A stretch of 20,286 nt of DNA from contig JAHLKC010000289.1 in assembly GCA_025449115.1 (NCBI GenBank), positions 1-20,286 of the forward strand, written 5' to 3'. Source of the DNA: Chytridium lagenaria (lineage: Eukaryota; Chytridiomycota; Chytridiomycetes; Chytridiales; Chytridiaceae). Shown piece by piece: positions 1 through 9,799 of this stretch; the first letter of the stretch is position 1; every line of letters starts with the position of its first letter. Below the pieces are notes generated by a model, which was given only the letters and a program-made list of their open reading frames with translations, was not told where the DNA came from and searched no databases. A program made the translations under genes and the position numbers.

Positions 1-341
1 AAAGCCGAGGCTGACTATGCCTATGTCGTCGGAAAGCTGTTAGATCATGAAACGAAACTTAAGGGAGAAAGGAAGAAAACGAAGAGAACGACGTTCACTT
101 AGTAAGAGACTGCTGGAGCGCGAGAAGAAACAACGACAACAGAAATGAAAGAGACAACAAACCTCAAGCTCAACCTGTGGCTGCAGGAAGAGGCTTTTTC
201 CGTGGAAGAGGCCGCGGAGGTTTCCGTGGTCGAGGAGGACGCGGAAGAGGAGGTCGAGGCCGAGGTGATTGAAATCGAGGACCTAATGCAAACCTGGCAA
301 ACCAAAACAACAATCCGAACAACAACAACGGAGGAGATTCT
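1..341 (+). pseudogene. copia Gag C-terminal fragment with RG-rich tail
   Basis: The first 60 bases match the end of the Gag core of copy II (position 9604 onward). Next comes the distal half of a CCHC zinc knuckle (HLxRDCW-like, about 93-118), then a spacer with NNDNRNERDN-like residues, then an Arg/Gly-rich stretch at 186-267 made of repeated GRG and RGG words, a nucleic-acid-binding type of tail. A TGA at 270-272 interrupts the frame, which otherwise runs straight into the protease. The proximal Cys residues of the knuckle and about 100 bp around them are missing relative to copy II. RNA packaging is the expected role in an intact element. Confidence 0.75.
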
Positions 342-791
342 GTGGTATTCGTTGCAGCAGTACCCACCGTCAACATGAGCTCGGAAGGCGGACCGCAGAC
401 TAGAGACACCAGATGGATGTTAGACTCTGGAGCCACTCACCACATGACGTTCCAGCGCAACATCCTGTCGAACTACCGCTCCATCCAGTGCAACATCAGC
501 ACTGCCGACAACGACAGCAATCTTGAATCCCGTGGAGTTGGTGACTGTGAAGTGAAGATTAGAAACGGCGAAAGAACAGGAACGTTAATACTCAAGAACG
601 TTTTATACGTACCAAACATCGGACGGAACCTGATCTCGCTTGGGATGGCGAGAAAGAAGGACCTTGACATCTTTCCGAAGGATGACGGATACGACCTTAA
701 ACCAAAGAAAGAACCGTCAGCGCAAGCCTTGCAACGTTTACTTACAGCAGCAAAGAGAACCTCATTTACCTTGATCAAGTCATCGAATTAA
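342..791 (+). pseudogene. copia aspartic protease (retropepsin) segment
   Basis: An open frame of 149 codons. Residues about 25-35 read WMLDSGATHHM, the copia protease active-site signature with the catalytic Asp in DSG. It continues with the family's typical downstream pattern, including VLYVPNIGRNLISLG at about residues 87-101, a conserved block following the copia protease. This enzyme would release Gag, integrase and RT from the polyprotein. The ATG at 342 is internal to the polyprotein rather than a true start. The frame ends at 791 at an apparent shift before the pre-integrase block. Confidence 0.85.
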
Positions 792-832
792 AGCCAAGCA
801 CTGCCTCAGCAAAGGCCGAGAAGTCTCTGACA

Positions 833-1258
833 CTGCACCAATGGCACCTGCGGATGGGTCATCTAGGAAAGAAGGGAGTGAAGAAGTTAATGAAGGTAGC
901 GAAGGGGGTCAAATGACAAATGAAGAAGACACTTACCTTTGTGAGGGTTGTGTTGATGGGAAAATGACAAGGACATCATTTCCTGACAAACCCACCCGAC
1001 GAGTTGAAAGCCAAGGACCCTCTCGAGAAAATCCACGTCGATATCGTTGGACCTATGAAGACCGCGTCAAATGGTGGAGCACGCTACTTCCTTACCATCG
1101 TCGATAGTGCAACAAACTACGTTACCGTTTACCTGTGCAAGCAGAAGAATGAGTCGTTCAAGTACATTAAAATTTTTAAAGAAGAAGCCGAGAAGAATAT
1201 CAAAAGGAAGCTCATTGAAATCGTGGCAGACAACGGCGGCGAATTCAACAACAAACCA
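833..1258 (+). pseudogene. copia GAG-pre-integrase and partial integrase core
   Basis: At 833-916 one frame reads LHQWHLRMGHLGKKGV, the GAG-pre-integrase signature (W-H-x-R-x-G-H), ending in TGA. Another frame, open from 1004, gives EKIHVDIVGPM (first catalytic Asp, about 1030-1060), FLTIVDSATNYV, and VADNGGEF (second catalytic Asp, about 1222-1245). The third catalytic residue (Glu) and the rest of the integrase are absent, because homology stops at about 1258. Frame changes between 916 and 1004 and the missing Glu make this non-functional. Copy II carries part of the missing portion at 10660-11046. Confidence 0.85.
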
Positions 1259-1271
1259 ATCACACCGTGCA

Positions 1272-1640
1272 GGGAATCAAGACGACGACTTTCTACGCCG
1301 CCGAGCGCTGTTTGCAGCGTGTTTTTGGGATGCAGTTCCCAATTTGCATGCTCGCTTAAAAGCGGCATTAGCCCACGGCAAATGAAGCAATTAGCGTTGA
1401 TGGAAGCCCCTGTCCATCAAGTAGTACCTCCGCTTCCGCAACCATTGTCGGTCAATTTACGCTCCGCAATTACTTCAACACTGGTGGCACTCAATCGCAA
1501 ATCAACAAACTATTAGTCCAAGTACTAGCTCGTCCGCTGGCCCCCAAGAGCCTTGCCCTACTCACGGTCCTGGCCACAGCATGGGGTCGCTGTCAGAAGT
1601 TTCCCTACCCGTACGTTATCAGTATATGCTTTCACCATTA
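1272..1640 (+). pseudogene. probable gypsy Gag fragment
   Basis: In the frame open to 1385 the translation includes QDDDFLRRRALFAACFWDAV and then LHARLKAALAHGK, a helical Gag-like stretch. Around 1500-1600 another frame is Pro/Ser/Gly-rich, as in Gag linkers. Assignment rests on position immediately upstream of a gypsy protease and on composition, not on a diagnostic motif. Alternative: unrelated sequence captured between two elements. No intact frame exceeds about 170 codons. Confidence 0.4.
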
Positions 1641-1689
1641 TTTACAACATGGTTTTTCTTGGGTTGTTTCGTCTTTATTTATCGTCATC

Positions 1690-1960
1690 ATTTGCATTGC
1701 AACTATCTTTACTCACGAGTTATCATCATCAATCATCGTCGCTACCATCATCTTCGTTATTGCTATAATCGTTATCATCATCATCATCATCATCATCATG
1801 ACCCCCAGTTTACCATCGCTTTATTATCGTTACCTCATAATCTTTATCACATATATCATCATCATCATCATTTGTACCATGGCTATCGCCACCATCTCTA
1901 TTGTCTTGCACCAACACTATCACTTTATCATCACCATCATCGTTCCTATCCCAAAGATAG
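1690..1960 (+). repeat. (ATC)n / (TCA)n microsatellite-rich tract
   Basis: Dense trinucleotide ATC/TCA runs, purest at 1773-1800, with scattered, imperfect runs to about 1960. Overlapping frames translate as poly-His, poly-Ile or poly-Ser in three phases, which marks them as simple-sequence artefacts rather than genes. The tract interrupts the gag region of the gypsy remnant. Confidence 0.9.
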
Positions 1961-2261
1961 CATTATATATCGCCAGTAGCATTATTCAGTCGCTTCTTCC
2001 ATCACTTGCGTATTCGTCTTCAATAATAGTAGATACTCTGCAACAGACTTAACATTACATATTTCTTTTACACCATCAACTTAATCACTTGCTCCCATCT
2101 TTCATTATCAAACCTATATTCATATCATTCATATTTTTTATGGTTTTTTCAGCCACCGTGCTCCGTACTCGTACTCCCCGTATTCTCGCGCATCGAGCAA
2201 AGGGCCTACATCAGCGTTTAGTCGCGCATCAATTCCACCTCGCGCGCCGAGTACACCAAAT

Positions 2262-2561
2262 TTGGTATTGTGTCCACATTGTTCCGTTATACCGGGCGTT
2301 ACGTCTATTCATCACCCAGAAAGCTCATGCTGGCGTAAATACCCACATCTTCGTCCTCCAAGGTCAGCGCAAGCTACCGGTGCCAACTCCATCCCAGCAA
2401 TTAGACAACCAGCACCCATTTCACAAAGCCGTTTTGCCGTTTCTGCACAGGCATTACCACACCCCACACAAGTCTCTCCTCCTACGCTTCACGAACTCAC
2501 AGCTGCTGATTTCGACCTTATCGACGGCATTGTCAGTTCTCTGAACCCAACGGACCCGTAG
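2262..2561 (+). pseudogene. gypsy Gag C-terminus with atypical zinc-knuckle
   Basis: A 99-codon frame. Near its start it reads CPHC, then ten residues, then HPESSCW, giving C-x2-C-x10-H-x4-C, a zinc-knuckle-like array with a longer loop than the classical x4. The remainder is Pro/Ser/Gln-rich and ends in an acidic tail (ELTAADFDLIDGIV). Position 380 bp before the retropepsin block fits a nucleocapsid region. The knuckle assignment is my inference; the spacing is directly visible. Confidence 0.45.
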
Positions 2562-2942
2562 TGATATTGTCTTAAAGTTTCCTTTTACGTTTAGTGTCGC
2601 TTCTTCTTTATCTAACACAGAGCTGTATCTTACCAATTAGTTAAAACTTTGAGTGTCTTTGTGTATTCAATATGTGGGTCCTTATGTATGCACCCTTGTC
2701 AGTCTTTCGATATTCGTTTCTTAGTGTTGGGCCCTGGTCATTTCCACCAAGTACCTTTCAGTTGTATCACTCTCATTGTTTGCGTTGTCTTTGTGTTAGT
2801 AGACAATACTACCACTTATATGAACATATATTTTTAAAAAAAAAACAAAAAATCAATTATCGAAATCCCATATCGCACAGCACACCTTAACAGTAGTGTA
2901 TTTACGGGTTTTTGAATACTATCAACACTTCCTGTTATTATC
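2562..2942. other. AT-rich spacer between gag and protease
   Basis: No domain recognised. It holds a homopolymer-rich stretch near 2833-2855 (T5 followed by a run of As) and short frames without similarity I can name. In an intact gypsy element gag and pol usually overlap or abut, so this gap suggests divergence, insertion, or a separately translated pol. Confidence 0.4.
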
Positions 2943-3380
2943 ATGAGTGACGATCCGTCCCGCATCACATTCCCATCTATTGCGTCGGCAGGTATTCACC
3001 CTGGAGATTTAGTTTATGGATATGTTAATATCAACAATGAGCCCATACGCTGTTTTGTTGACCCTGGTGCACAAGTTACAACCATGAATACATCTCTGAC
3101 TGCATTACTAGGCATTACACGCGGCCTATTGTTAAGGTCACCTCAGAAACTGGTTAGGTTGCTCGACGGAGATGTTGATGCCCCGTTCCGCTGCGAAAGT
3201 CCATTTTCAGCTCCGCCATTCTTCCATGAGGCCAACGTTTTACTTGATGATAACTTTGACGGCGTTCTTCTGGCCCAAGAATTCAGCCCATTTATTTGTA
3301 TTGGCGTGACAGGATTCACTGCATTCCCAGATGCTATACCTACTGATTGCAAAAGTGAGGATATTACCACCCACACATAG
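2943..3380 (+). pseudogene. gypsy aspartic protease (retropepsin) segment
   Basis: A 145-codon open frame. Residues about 37-52 read CFVDPGAQVTTMNTSL, the retropepsin active-site block where the usual D-S/T-G-A is D-P-G-A. Around residue 100 a hydrophobic block (FDGVLLAQEF) corresponds to the second strand motif seen before the flap end in gypsy proteases. It lies directly before the RT region. Pro at the second active-site position is unusual and may reflect decay. It ends in a stop at 3378-3380. Confidence 0.65.
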
Positions 3381-3399
3381 AGTTTATTCCTTCCAGTGA

Positions 3400-4200
3400 T
3401 GACAATGCATTGAAGCGCTAATCCGGCAACGTATTAAGGATCTGTTGAATATCAATCAAGGTCTGCCCGACGACGGCAAATGCACACTTGATTATGCTGA
3501 AGTCACAATCGATCTTCATGCGGATGCTTTTCCGTCATTTATTCATCAGTATCGACTCCCAGCAGCCCTGAAGACGTCTTAGCCAAGTATATTCAGGAAT
3601 GGCTTGACGATAAAACTATCCGTATAGCTGACGGAATGAGTCAATGGAATAGCTAGATGCTTGTTGTAGCCCGACAGTTAGATGACGGCACCACTAAACT
3701 CCGCACGTGCATTGACCTCGCCTTATTAACAAGCATAATCATCCTTACCGGCGCCAGTATATGACTATCGCAGACATTTTACAAAGTATTAGTGGCTGCG
3801 CTTTCTTCTCTACCATGGATCTTCGCAAGGCGTTTAATCATTTTCCAATTGAACCTGAGCACCAGCACATCACATCATACATTTCGAGGTGTCCGCTGCG
3901 AATTCACTTCTGCACCGTTTGGGCTCAAAAACCTACCAATGTTCTTTCAGGACACGATGCAGCGACTTCTAGCATCTGAACTTGAACACGTCAAAATCTA
4001 TATTGATGACATATGCATACATTCCGCCTCGCTTGAAGACCACATCAAACATATTCGTCGCGTTGCTTGAGCTTTTAAATTCAGCAAATCTCAAGCTGAA
4101 CATTGATAAATGTTTCTTCGGTCGTTCGTTGGTCCGGTTATTAGGGTTCCTCATTTTCAGCAGGGCGTGCGAGTTGACGATGGAAAGATGAAGATGATAG
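3400..4200 (+). pseudogene. gypsy reverse transcriptase
   Basis: Several frames together give the RT motifs in order: TIDLHADAFPSFIHQYRLP (about 3505-3560, the pre-finger block), then FFSTMDLRKAFNHFPI (about 3800-3850, catalytic Asp of motif A), FTSAPFGLKNLPMFFQ (about 3903-3950, motif B), YIDD (3999-4010, motif C with the catalytic Asp pair) and LKLNIDKCFF (about 4090-4120). Intervening stops and frame changes occur at several points, including between motifs A and B. The gene would copy element RNA into cDNA; this copy cannot be translated through. Confidence 0.9.
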
Positions 4201-4740
4201 CACAATGGCCGACTCCTACCACTCGAAAAAAGCTTGCGTCGTTCATTGGTCTCGTCAATTACCTACGTAACATCTTCCCCTGATTTCTACGTTCTCAGCC
4301 CCGCTCGAGGCCATTAAGCATCACAAAAGATCTCACCTTACATTGGCATCCCAAACACCTCTTTTTCTGCACTTAAGAACTTAGTATCCCAAGCAGTTCT
4401 ACTTTCTCCTCCACTACCTAATGTCGAATTGCTGGTTGCCACAGACGCATCGAATTTCGGATTGGGTGCTATTTCTTTTTCAACGAGTCGCGCCACACGG
4501 TGCTATTAGGCACATAGAATTGGCAGCACGCACATTACACTCCAGCAAGTTTCATTACGGGGCTACAAAATGTGAGCTTCTCGGCATCATTTTCACTTCG
4601 TAAATTTAAATCGTAGCTGACGCAAAAACATCTTGACCCAATGTATCTGCGCTAGATCGAAGAAATATTGCATAGTCATTTCATCATTTTACCTGGCATC
4701 AATAATGTGTTACCTGATGCGGTTTCCCGGCTCCGTGTCA
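4200..4740 (+). pseudogene. gypsy RT connection and RNase H
   Basis: The RT thumb/connection gives MKMIAQWPTPTTRKKLASFI and GLVNYLRNIFP at 4189-4280, a standard gypsy block (pWP.P...k.l..f.gl..YyR). RNase H starts with TDASNFGLGA at 4441-4470, including its first catalytic Asp. The end of the domain reads LPGINNVLPDAVSRL at about 4689-4733, the conserved gypsy RNase H terminal motif (usually H-x-pG..N..aDaLSR). Three or more frame changes separate these blocks. Confidence 0.85.
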
Positions 4741-4779
4741 ACTTTCGACTCTTGTTCCGCAAGCATATCACCAAAACCA

Positions 4780-5210
4780 GGACCCAAGGATGCACATGTT
4801 CAAGCAGCTATCCGACAAGCCGGGTTTGAGATCTCCACGGATGATTATCTTGACCGCCGGACTCTTCCTAATAACTCTTCCTAAGGATCAGCGCCGTTCT
4901 GCGTTAGAGAAGGCGCATTCCCTGGGTCACTTTGGTAGAGGCACTGCTTCAACATCTTTGGCACAAAAACTACTACTGGCCAAACATGTCCTGCAATGCG
5001 CGTGACTTTGTGGCTAACTGTATAGAGTGTCAGCGATTGAGTATTAGCAGAATGGGATTCCACCCTTCAAGTCACATCATGGCTTGTTTCCCGTTTGACC
5101 ACGTAGTTGCAGATTTATATTCCATCAATGTTGTTGACCGGAACGGCTACGCACATGCCTTAATACTGACTGATGTGGCTAAGCGCTTCGTTATCCTGCG
5201 TCCCTTCAAT
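4780..5210 (+). pseudogene. gypsy integrase, zinc-binding domain and start of core
   Basis: HHCC domain: AHSLGHFGR at about 4912-4938 supplies the His pair, and CNARDFVANCIECQR at about 4990-5035 supplies the Cys pair. The core follows with HVVADLYSI (first catalytic Asp, about 5101-5127) and ALILTDVAKRFVILRPF at about 5157-5207. The frame shifts between the His and Cys halves. Homology ends at about 5210, before the second Asp and Glu, where repeat X begins. The integrase would insert the element cDNA into the genome; this one is truncated. Confidence 0.85.
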
Positions 5211-5830
5211 TGTTGGGCTGCATACCTCTGCTGTTTTCGCGAGGTTTTATCAAAGAAAAGGAGGGGAAAAATCAATAATAAAGAGAAGAAAGAACCTAGG
5301 CAGGGATCACACCTACTTTGGTAGAAAGGGCTATGAGGACGGAGTCTATCCCGATCCAAGGAGTATCCTGGACCTTCACAATCATCTATTAGCTGTTTTT
5401 TACTCGATCTTGCTCCTCCCTTGTCTGTCTGCGGCTCGCCTCTGGTCGCACTCCCCGTTGAGGTGAAGTAGACAGCCCAAGTTATCATAAAGAAAGCAGT
5501 ACTTGAGTGGTTTATCCAAGCAGGCCGTTGTAAGGGGTGGTGCTACAAAGTCGTAATAGCTCTGGTTTACACTTACTTAGACTCAGTTGTCTTGACCTGA
5601 CATTGCGGCACCCCAGCGACGTCGGATCCTTGAACGCCTCACAGAATACTCAAACCCAATATGTAATAAATAGGTGGGGAGAGCACAGCACAAGGCTGGC
5701 CTAGAACGGGTCTTTATGGGTGTTGTAAATTTATTCAAGTTTTGCTCAATCTTTCATTTACACAATACAATCATGGGGGATATATAAACACAAATACACA
5801 ACTAAACACAAAAAACATAGACACAAGCCT
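5210..5830 (+). repeat. Interspersed repeat X, copy 1 (3' portion)
   Basis: 5210-5672 matches the reverse complement of about 12250-12795, with shared words such as AAGAACCTAGG (5291) and TGAACGCCTCACA (5631). It has only one copy of a segment that is doubled in copy 5. 5685-5830 resembles another X block (GGCTGGCCT, then GTAAAT.TATTCAA, then an AT-rich run) seen at 7700-7800. Block order differs from copy 5, so copy 1 is rearranged. No coding potential recognised. It interrupts the gypsy integrase, so it is the younger insertion or the edge of a deletion. Confidence 0.75.
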
Positions 5831-6011
5831 GCTGTCAACTCCACACACATATTAGATCTCCAAGGGCATAAGAAAAAGGCTCACGTAGCCATCCCGGGTA
5901 GACAGGAAGGGGAAAGACAAAGGGTAACGGGAAGTAAGGCAATCAGCAAACAACCTAAGAGTTACAAGTACTTACGCGCTTGTGCCTGTTTACTGGAGTT
6001 GCTTCATAACT
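5831..6011. other. Spacer without recognised feature
   Basis: AT-rich, continuing weakly like repeat X (a GGGAACGGGAA-like and AAGGGTAACGGGAAG-like context around 5920-5935). I see no gene. Confidence 0.4.
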
Positions 6012-6543
6012 TCACAAGAAACCAAACTTACTGCTATGATCCCTTTGTTGGCTCCTTGCCTTCAAAAGTGCAGTGCTATCAGGCGGTACAACTCCAGGTT
6101 CATTAAAATCTATCTGCCCACTTTCACTGTCAACAAAAACAATATCTTTTACTTGAAATGGAGGTTGTTGTGTGCAATCAATGAAACAGAGCCAACAGAG
6201 TCCAATAGTCTTTGGGCTACAATAACGGCATCTTCTATTTAAACTGGCAGAAAGTATTATTGAATGGAATTTAAGGCATTAAGATATAGAATTCTGACTT
6301 AAATATTCCATCATTTGAGATAACAGGAGCATGGATGGACTGGGGGTACACTTGAAAGACCACCTTAACTTTGACACATGTTTCCTTTGAGGTAATTTTG
6401 TCACTGCTTTTCATGACAGCATTGTCATGATGGAGTATGCTGGGAGCTCTTGGCTGATTACGAAACATTTTGTCTTTTGGCAGATGATGCTTGAGGGGGA
6501 TCAAGAGGTCAATTGTTGATAGGTGAAAGAGTCCCATCATCAT
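6012..6543 (-). pseudogene. Unrecognised Cys-rich reading frame in two pieces
   Basis: On the minus strand, frame one (6543 to 6271, about 90 codons) has protein-like composition and ends EFYILMP-stop. A second frame overlaps its end (6278 to 6012). It contains RRCRYCSPKTIGLCWLCFIDC, with Cys spaced C-x2-C-x8-C-x2-C-x3-C, then a hydrophilic segment QVKDIVFVDSESGQIDFNEP. A single-base shift near 6275 would join them. The Cys pattern suggests a zinc-binding module, perhaps from a DNA transposon, but I cannot name the family. No start codon context or flanking repeats support a complete gene. Confidence 0.35.
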
Positions 6544-6904
6544 TTTAGTGGGCCAGGATGATGGGCCACAAGAGATTCATCTCTGTTTGCAGGATTGGTG
6601 AACATCATATTTACCTAAATGTTGAATGCACTCATCCTTTCATTCCCATCTCTCTCCATGTCTGTCCTTCAACCAACTATCAAGAGATACTCCACAGCAC
6701 AAATTTCTACCATGCCCAACCATTCTCTACACTTGCAAGGTTAAGTAGACATACGGCTCCTTAAAGTTCTCTCTATGGCCCCCTCTGCTAAGCCCAGCAT
6801 ACAGAGGTAGAGAGCCATATAATAGGTGACAAGACTAGCGCCTAGGATGTACTCTTAGATCAAGAGTCAAGCCCTATTCTGCCTTTAGTGACAGTGGGGA
6901 TTTA
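6544..6904. other. Non-coding stretch, nothing recognised
   Basis: No frame with recognisable motifs, no simple repeat and no similarity to the other repeat families of the window that I can see. Repeat X starts abruptly at about 6905. Confidence 0.4.
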
Positions 6905-8040
6905 AGTGTTGGGGTTTGCGGGTCTCTTTGTAATTAAATGTAAAACCTAATAAACTTATTATATGTGATGTAAACTTATGATTGAGGTCTCAAGAGGTGA
7001 CTACTAATCATTACTGATGACAACTAACTTATTATTAATATAAACAATACATAATGATATGTGGGTGGCACTCCTAGCCTTAAGGTCTTCTGATCGTGCA
7101 TCCCTCATTGTCCCAAAACTAAACAGAATGAACAAACTACAGGCGGGGTTTAGAACATAACAAACTGACAATTTTTAAGTTAAGGAATGAAGGCAGGAAT
7201 TTAGACGGGGGCCACAAAGGACATAGACAAATAAATTTAAATGCGGGTGAGTAAAAAAATAGAAAGATGAAACAACATTAAGTTAAAAGGAAGGGAAATG
7301 CCTAGAGACTAGATCTAAAGTGACTAGGGGAAAGGGGTCTATGAGAAGGGATTCCATCCCGGTCAAAGGAGTTTACCAGGCCTCATATTTGCCGCAACAA
7401 ACCGTTTAAACATGTTCTATCTCAATCTCATCTACCTAGGGCCCTGCTCATGCCGCTCTCCCACTCACAGGCAACTAGATAGCCTGTCATAGCCATCGAG
7501 AATAGAACAGAGGTAGTTATACTGACCAAACCTTCGAAGGAATCATGCCCTTGAGGCGTAGTCCCATGGCTCATACCTTCTTAGACAATGTCTTGGTTCG
7601 GATCGCAGTCTCCCTCGGCGGCGTGCTAACCAGAGCACCCGCTAGGTACAACTCAACACATGATAGTGAATATAAATGGGAAAGATGATAGCACAGCCCA
7701 CCAGGGGCTGGCCTGAATGTGCAGAGGGCTTAATCCAGGACTGAAGAGGTGTACGTAAATCTATTCAACTTTCTACAAATAATAAAACAATACATAAAGG
7801 GGAATCAAATAACAACAACAGGCATCTCGACCAACGTGGTAGCATGTCATAAGTTGGCATACCACGTCGACCGCCCTTCCTTCTATAAAAACCTCTCTCA
7901 TATCTATGGGGAAAAACTATGAAAAACCCCGAGAGGGAAAGAATGGAACGGGAACAAGGAAATAAGGATAACGGCACGACGTCTATATAAGCGACGCATT
8001 CATGCCTCTCGGTGAGGTTATCCAATAATCTCACAGCGGA
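6905..8040 (+). repeat. Interspersed repeat X, copy 2 (5' end and middle)
   Basis: Starts with TGTTGGGGTTTGCGGG, like the ends TGTAGGGGTTTTCGGG (copy 4) and TGTAGGGGTTATGGGG (copy 3, reverse complement). 7310-8040 matches the reverse complement of 12940-13650: AGAAGGGATTCCATCCCG (7344) and CCAACGTGGTAGCATGTCAT (7831) recur inverted at 13583 and 13104. This is the longest plus-strand copy. No conserved open frame is shared between copies, so it is probably non-coding, for example a long terminal repeat or a non-autonomous element. The TG start would suit an LTR, but no matching CA end or internal domain was found. Confidence 0.8.
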
Positions 8041-8129
8041 CGCTTTTCTGTGACTGGGTGGTACGTCCTGCATCCCATGGCCTCGTATCCTAAGGAGATA
8101 AAATTCCTCGTGTTCTTATCTATCCTCGT

Positions 8130-8565
8130 TCTTTTCTGTTTTGGTACGTGAGCGTAGCAAGGCATCTTGGTCTTCTTCCAGTGAATGCCTTAAGGGGAGA
8201 TATGCTCTTCTAACCTGGAGACTGGTTGTGGAGGTAAGCTGCTGTAGAGATTCCTTTGGCCTAGAATTTGTCGTCCAGGTTTGCGTAATAAAGCATGCAT
8301 TTTGCCTTTTCGATTAACGTCCTATTCATGCGTTCTGCAATCCCGTTTTGTTCTGCCGTGTATGGCATAGTAAAAATGAGCTTGACGCATTTATCCAAGC
8401 ACCAAGTTTCAAGCTTTTTTGTTCGTGAAATTCCCTCCATTATTGCCACAATCTCCATTAATTCCAGGCGGTTGTTTCCTTCAAGATCCGCCAGATCAGG
8501 CTTGAGTCATCAATCTGTCGATCTTAACCCCGTGATGGTTTCCGCCTTGGCCTTGTACAACATAA
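8130..8565 (-). pseudogene. copia integrase fragment, minus strand
   Basis: Reading right to left: IKYIMLYKAKAETITG (about 8570-8520), NGDCGNNGGNF around the second catalytic Asp region (about 8460-8425), then PYTAEQNGIAERMNRT with the catalytic Glu context (about 8370-8320), AKCMLYYANLDDKF (about 8300-8262), TAAYLHNQSP and SPLKAFTGRRP (about 8245-8170). These are the back half of a copia integrase. Several frames and stops are involved. It is more divergent from copies I and II than they are from each other, so it is a different lineage. It lies directly against X copy 3. Confidence 0.85.
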
Positions 8566-8962
8566 TGTACTTAATTGTGTTGGGGTTTCATCTTTCTATT
8601 TGGTTTTACTCACCCAAATTCTTATTTTGTCTAAGTTATCTTCCCCCTGAACTGTTTATTTACGCGTTATTTTAAGTTTGAGTTGATCATTTGTGTTGAG
8701 CTCCTCATTCCATTTGAGGATGCGTTAATCCCTAAACTTTATTATTATATGTTTATTTTATGATACGTAAAAGGAGGGATATACGGGTCATGAGTGGTGG
8801 AAATCCTTACTTTCTACATGTATTGAGAATAAGGTGTTAACATCAATATATGGAAGTTTCATCGTTATTAGCTCCCTGTCACCTCTGGAGACTCCATCAT
8901 CAGTTTTTCATAGTTTATTTATTTTATTAATTGATTACATCTGAGCCCCATAACCCCTACAA
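8565..8962 (-). repeat. Interspersed repeat X, copy 3 (5' end), minus strand
   Basis: Its reverse complement begins TGTAGGGGTTATGGGG at 8962 and shares with copy 2 the order of short blocks down to AATAGAAAGATGAAAC (8600-8585; copy 2 at 7258-7273). After that it runs into the copia integrase fragment. More diverged than copies 2 and 5. Confidence 0.65.
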
Positions 8963-9073
8963 GAGGTAGCTCTTCACCTGGTTGGAAGGAGGAGTGAATT
9001 GATCCAGTTGAGGGCCGCGAGTAAAAGAGAGAAGAGCTATTGTCCCAAGAAAGTAAGCTGTCAACACGTGAAG

Positions 9074-9799
9074 ATGATGAAAGAGAATGACGACAAGCCT
9101 GTGATGTTTGATGGCACACAGTTCTACATCTGGAAGTACCGCATGATTGGGTACTTGAAAGGCAAAGGCCTTTGGAAGATCGTCGAGAAGGGCTGGACGC
9201 CCTATGCAGTCGTTGACACTCCTACAAATGCCGAAAAGAAGACTAGGTTAGAAGGAAAGACCTGGACATGAAAGTGAAAAGCAAGAATCGAATCAAGAGT
9301 TCACATATCACCCTACTGTTTGATACAGGACGAACCTACAGCATAGGCGACTTGGTATAAAAGCATTGAGACCTATGAGAGAAAGGCTCAGACAAACAGA
9401 AACGTGATTAGACGCAAACTCACGAACTTGAAGATGAAAGAAGAAGACGACTTGAAGACTTACATCGCGGAAGTCTCCTCAACCATTCAACAACTGAAGG
9501 CTGCGCGGGAGGACATGGCAACCCCGCAACACATCTCCATCCTGTTGACAAGCCTCCCAGAAGCATACGACATCATTGTCAACCTTCTTGAGAACGAAGC
9601 TAAAGCCGAGGCTGACTATGCCTTTGTCGTTGGAAAGCTATTAGGCCATGAAACGAAACTGAAAGAGAGAAAGAAGGAAAATGAAGATAACGAAGGCGCA
9701 CAGGCTCATGCTGTGGGACGCCGCTACAACCACCAGCAACAAAGACATCGCGGCGGTGAGGACCGAGAATGCACAATTGCGAAAAGAGAGGACACCTAG
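9074..9799 (+). pseudogene. copia Gag (UBN2-type) polyprotein start
   Basis: From an ATG at 9074 the frame reads MMKENDDKPVMFDGTQFYIW, the typical copia Gag opening with the F-x-G-x-x-Y-x-x-W pattern, then YLKGKGLWKIVEKGW. After a break at about 9270-9400 it continues as RRKLTNLKMKEEDDLKTYI, QLKAAREDMATPQHI and LLTSLPEAYDIIV, the conserved UBN2/retrotrans_gag helices (about 9407-9590). It ends at a stop at 9797-9799. The structural role is the virus-like particle coat. The missing middle at 9270-9400 contains stops, so the frame is not intact. Confidence 0.85.

Larger units (their letters stand above)
1..1258 (+). mobile_element. Ty1/copia retrotransposon remnant, copy I
   Basis: Order along the strand is Gag C-terminus, retropepsin, GAG-pre-integrase and integrase core, the copia order with integrase before RT. 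The left end runs off the window. The right end is abrupt near 1258, inside the integrase core just after the second catalytic Asp, where unrelated gypsy-like sequence begins. Nucleotides 3-1250 align closely by eye with 9604-10650 (copy II), so both derive from one family. No LTR is visible here, and RT and RNase H are missing. Frames are broken by stops and shifts, so the copy is dead as written. Confidence 0.9.
1258..5210 (+). mobile_element. Ty3/gypsy retrotransposon remnant
   Basis: Gag-like pieces, retropepsin, reverse transcriptase, RNase H and integrase appear in that order on the plus strand, the gypsy (Metaviridae) order with integrase last. Its left edge is the break in the copia integrase at about 1258. 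Its right edge is near 5210 inside the integrase core, where repeat family X starts. Neither LTR is recognised. Each domain is split across frames and carries internal stops, so this is an old copy. Confidence 0.85.

Noticed and set aside
170..436. Pro/Arg-rich minus-strand frame
   Set aside because: Shadow of the RG-rich Gag tail on the other strand.
1581..2052. Long His/Ile/Ser-rich open frames
   Set aside because: They arise from the ATC/TCA microsatellite, which is open in several phases at once; no domain or conserved start.
5210..5466. Lys-rich plus-strand frame after the gypsy integrase as its C-terminus
   Set aside because: The sequence matches repeat X copy 5 in inverted orientation, so it is a separate repeat and not integrase.
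7765..8073. 102-codon minus-strand frame in repeat X copy 2
   Set aside because: The corresponding stretch of copy 5 does not keep the frame, so it is probably chance.
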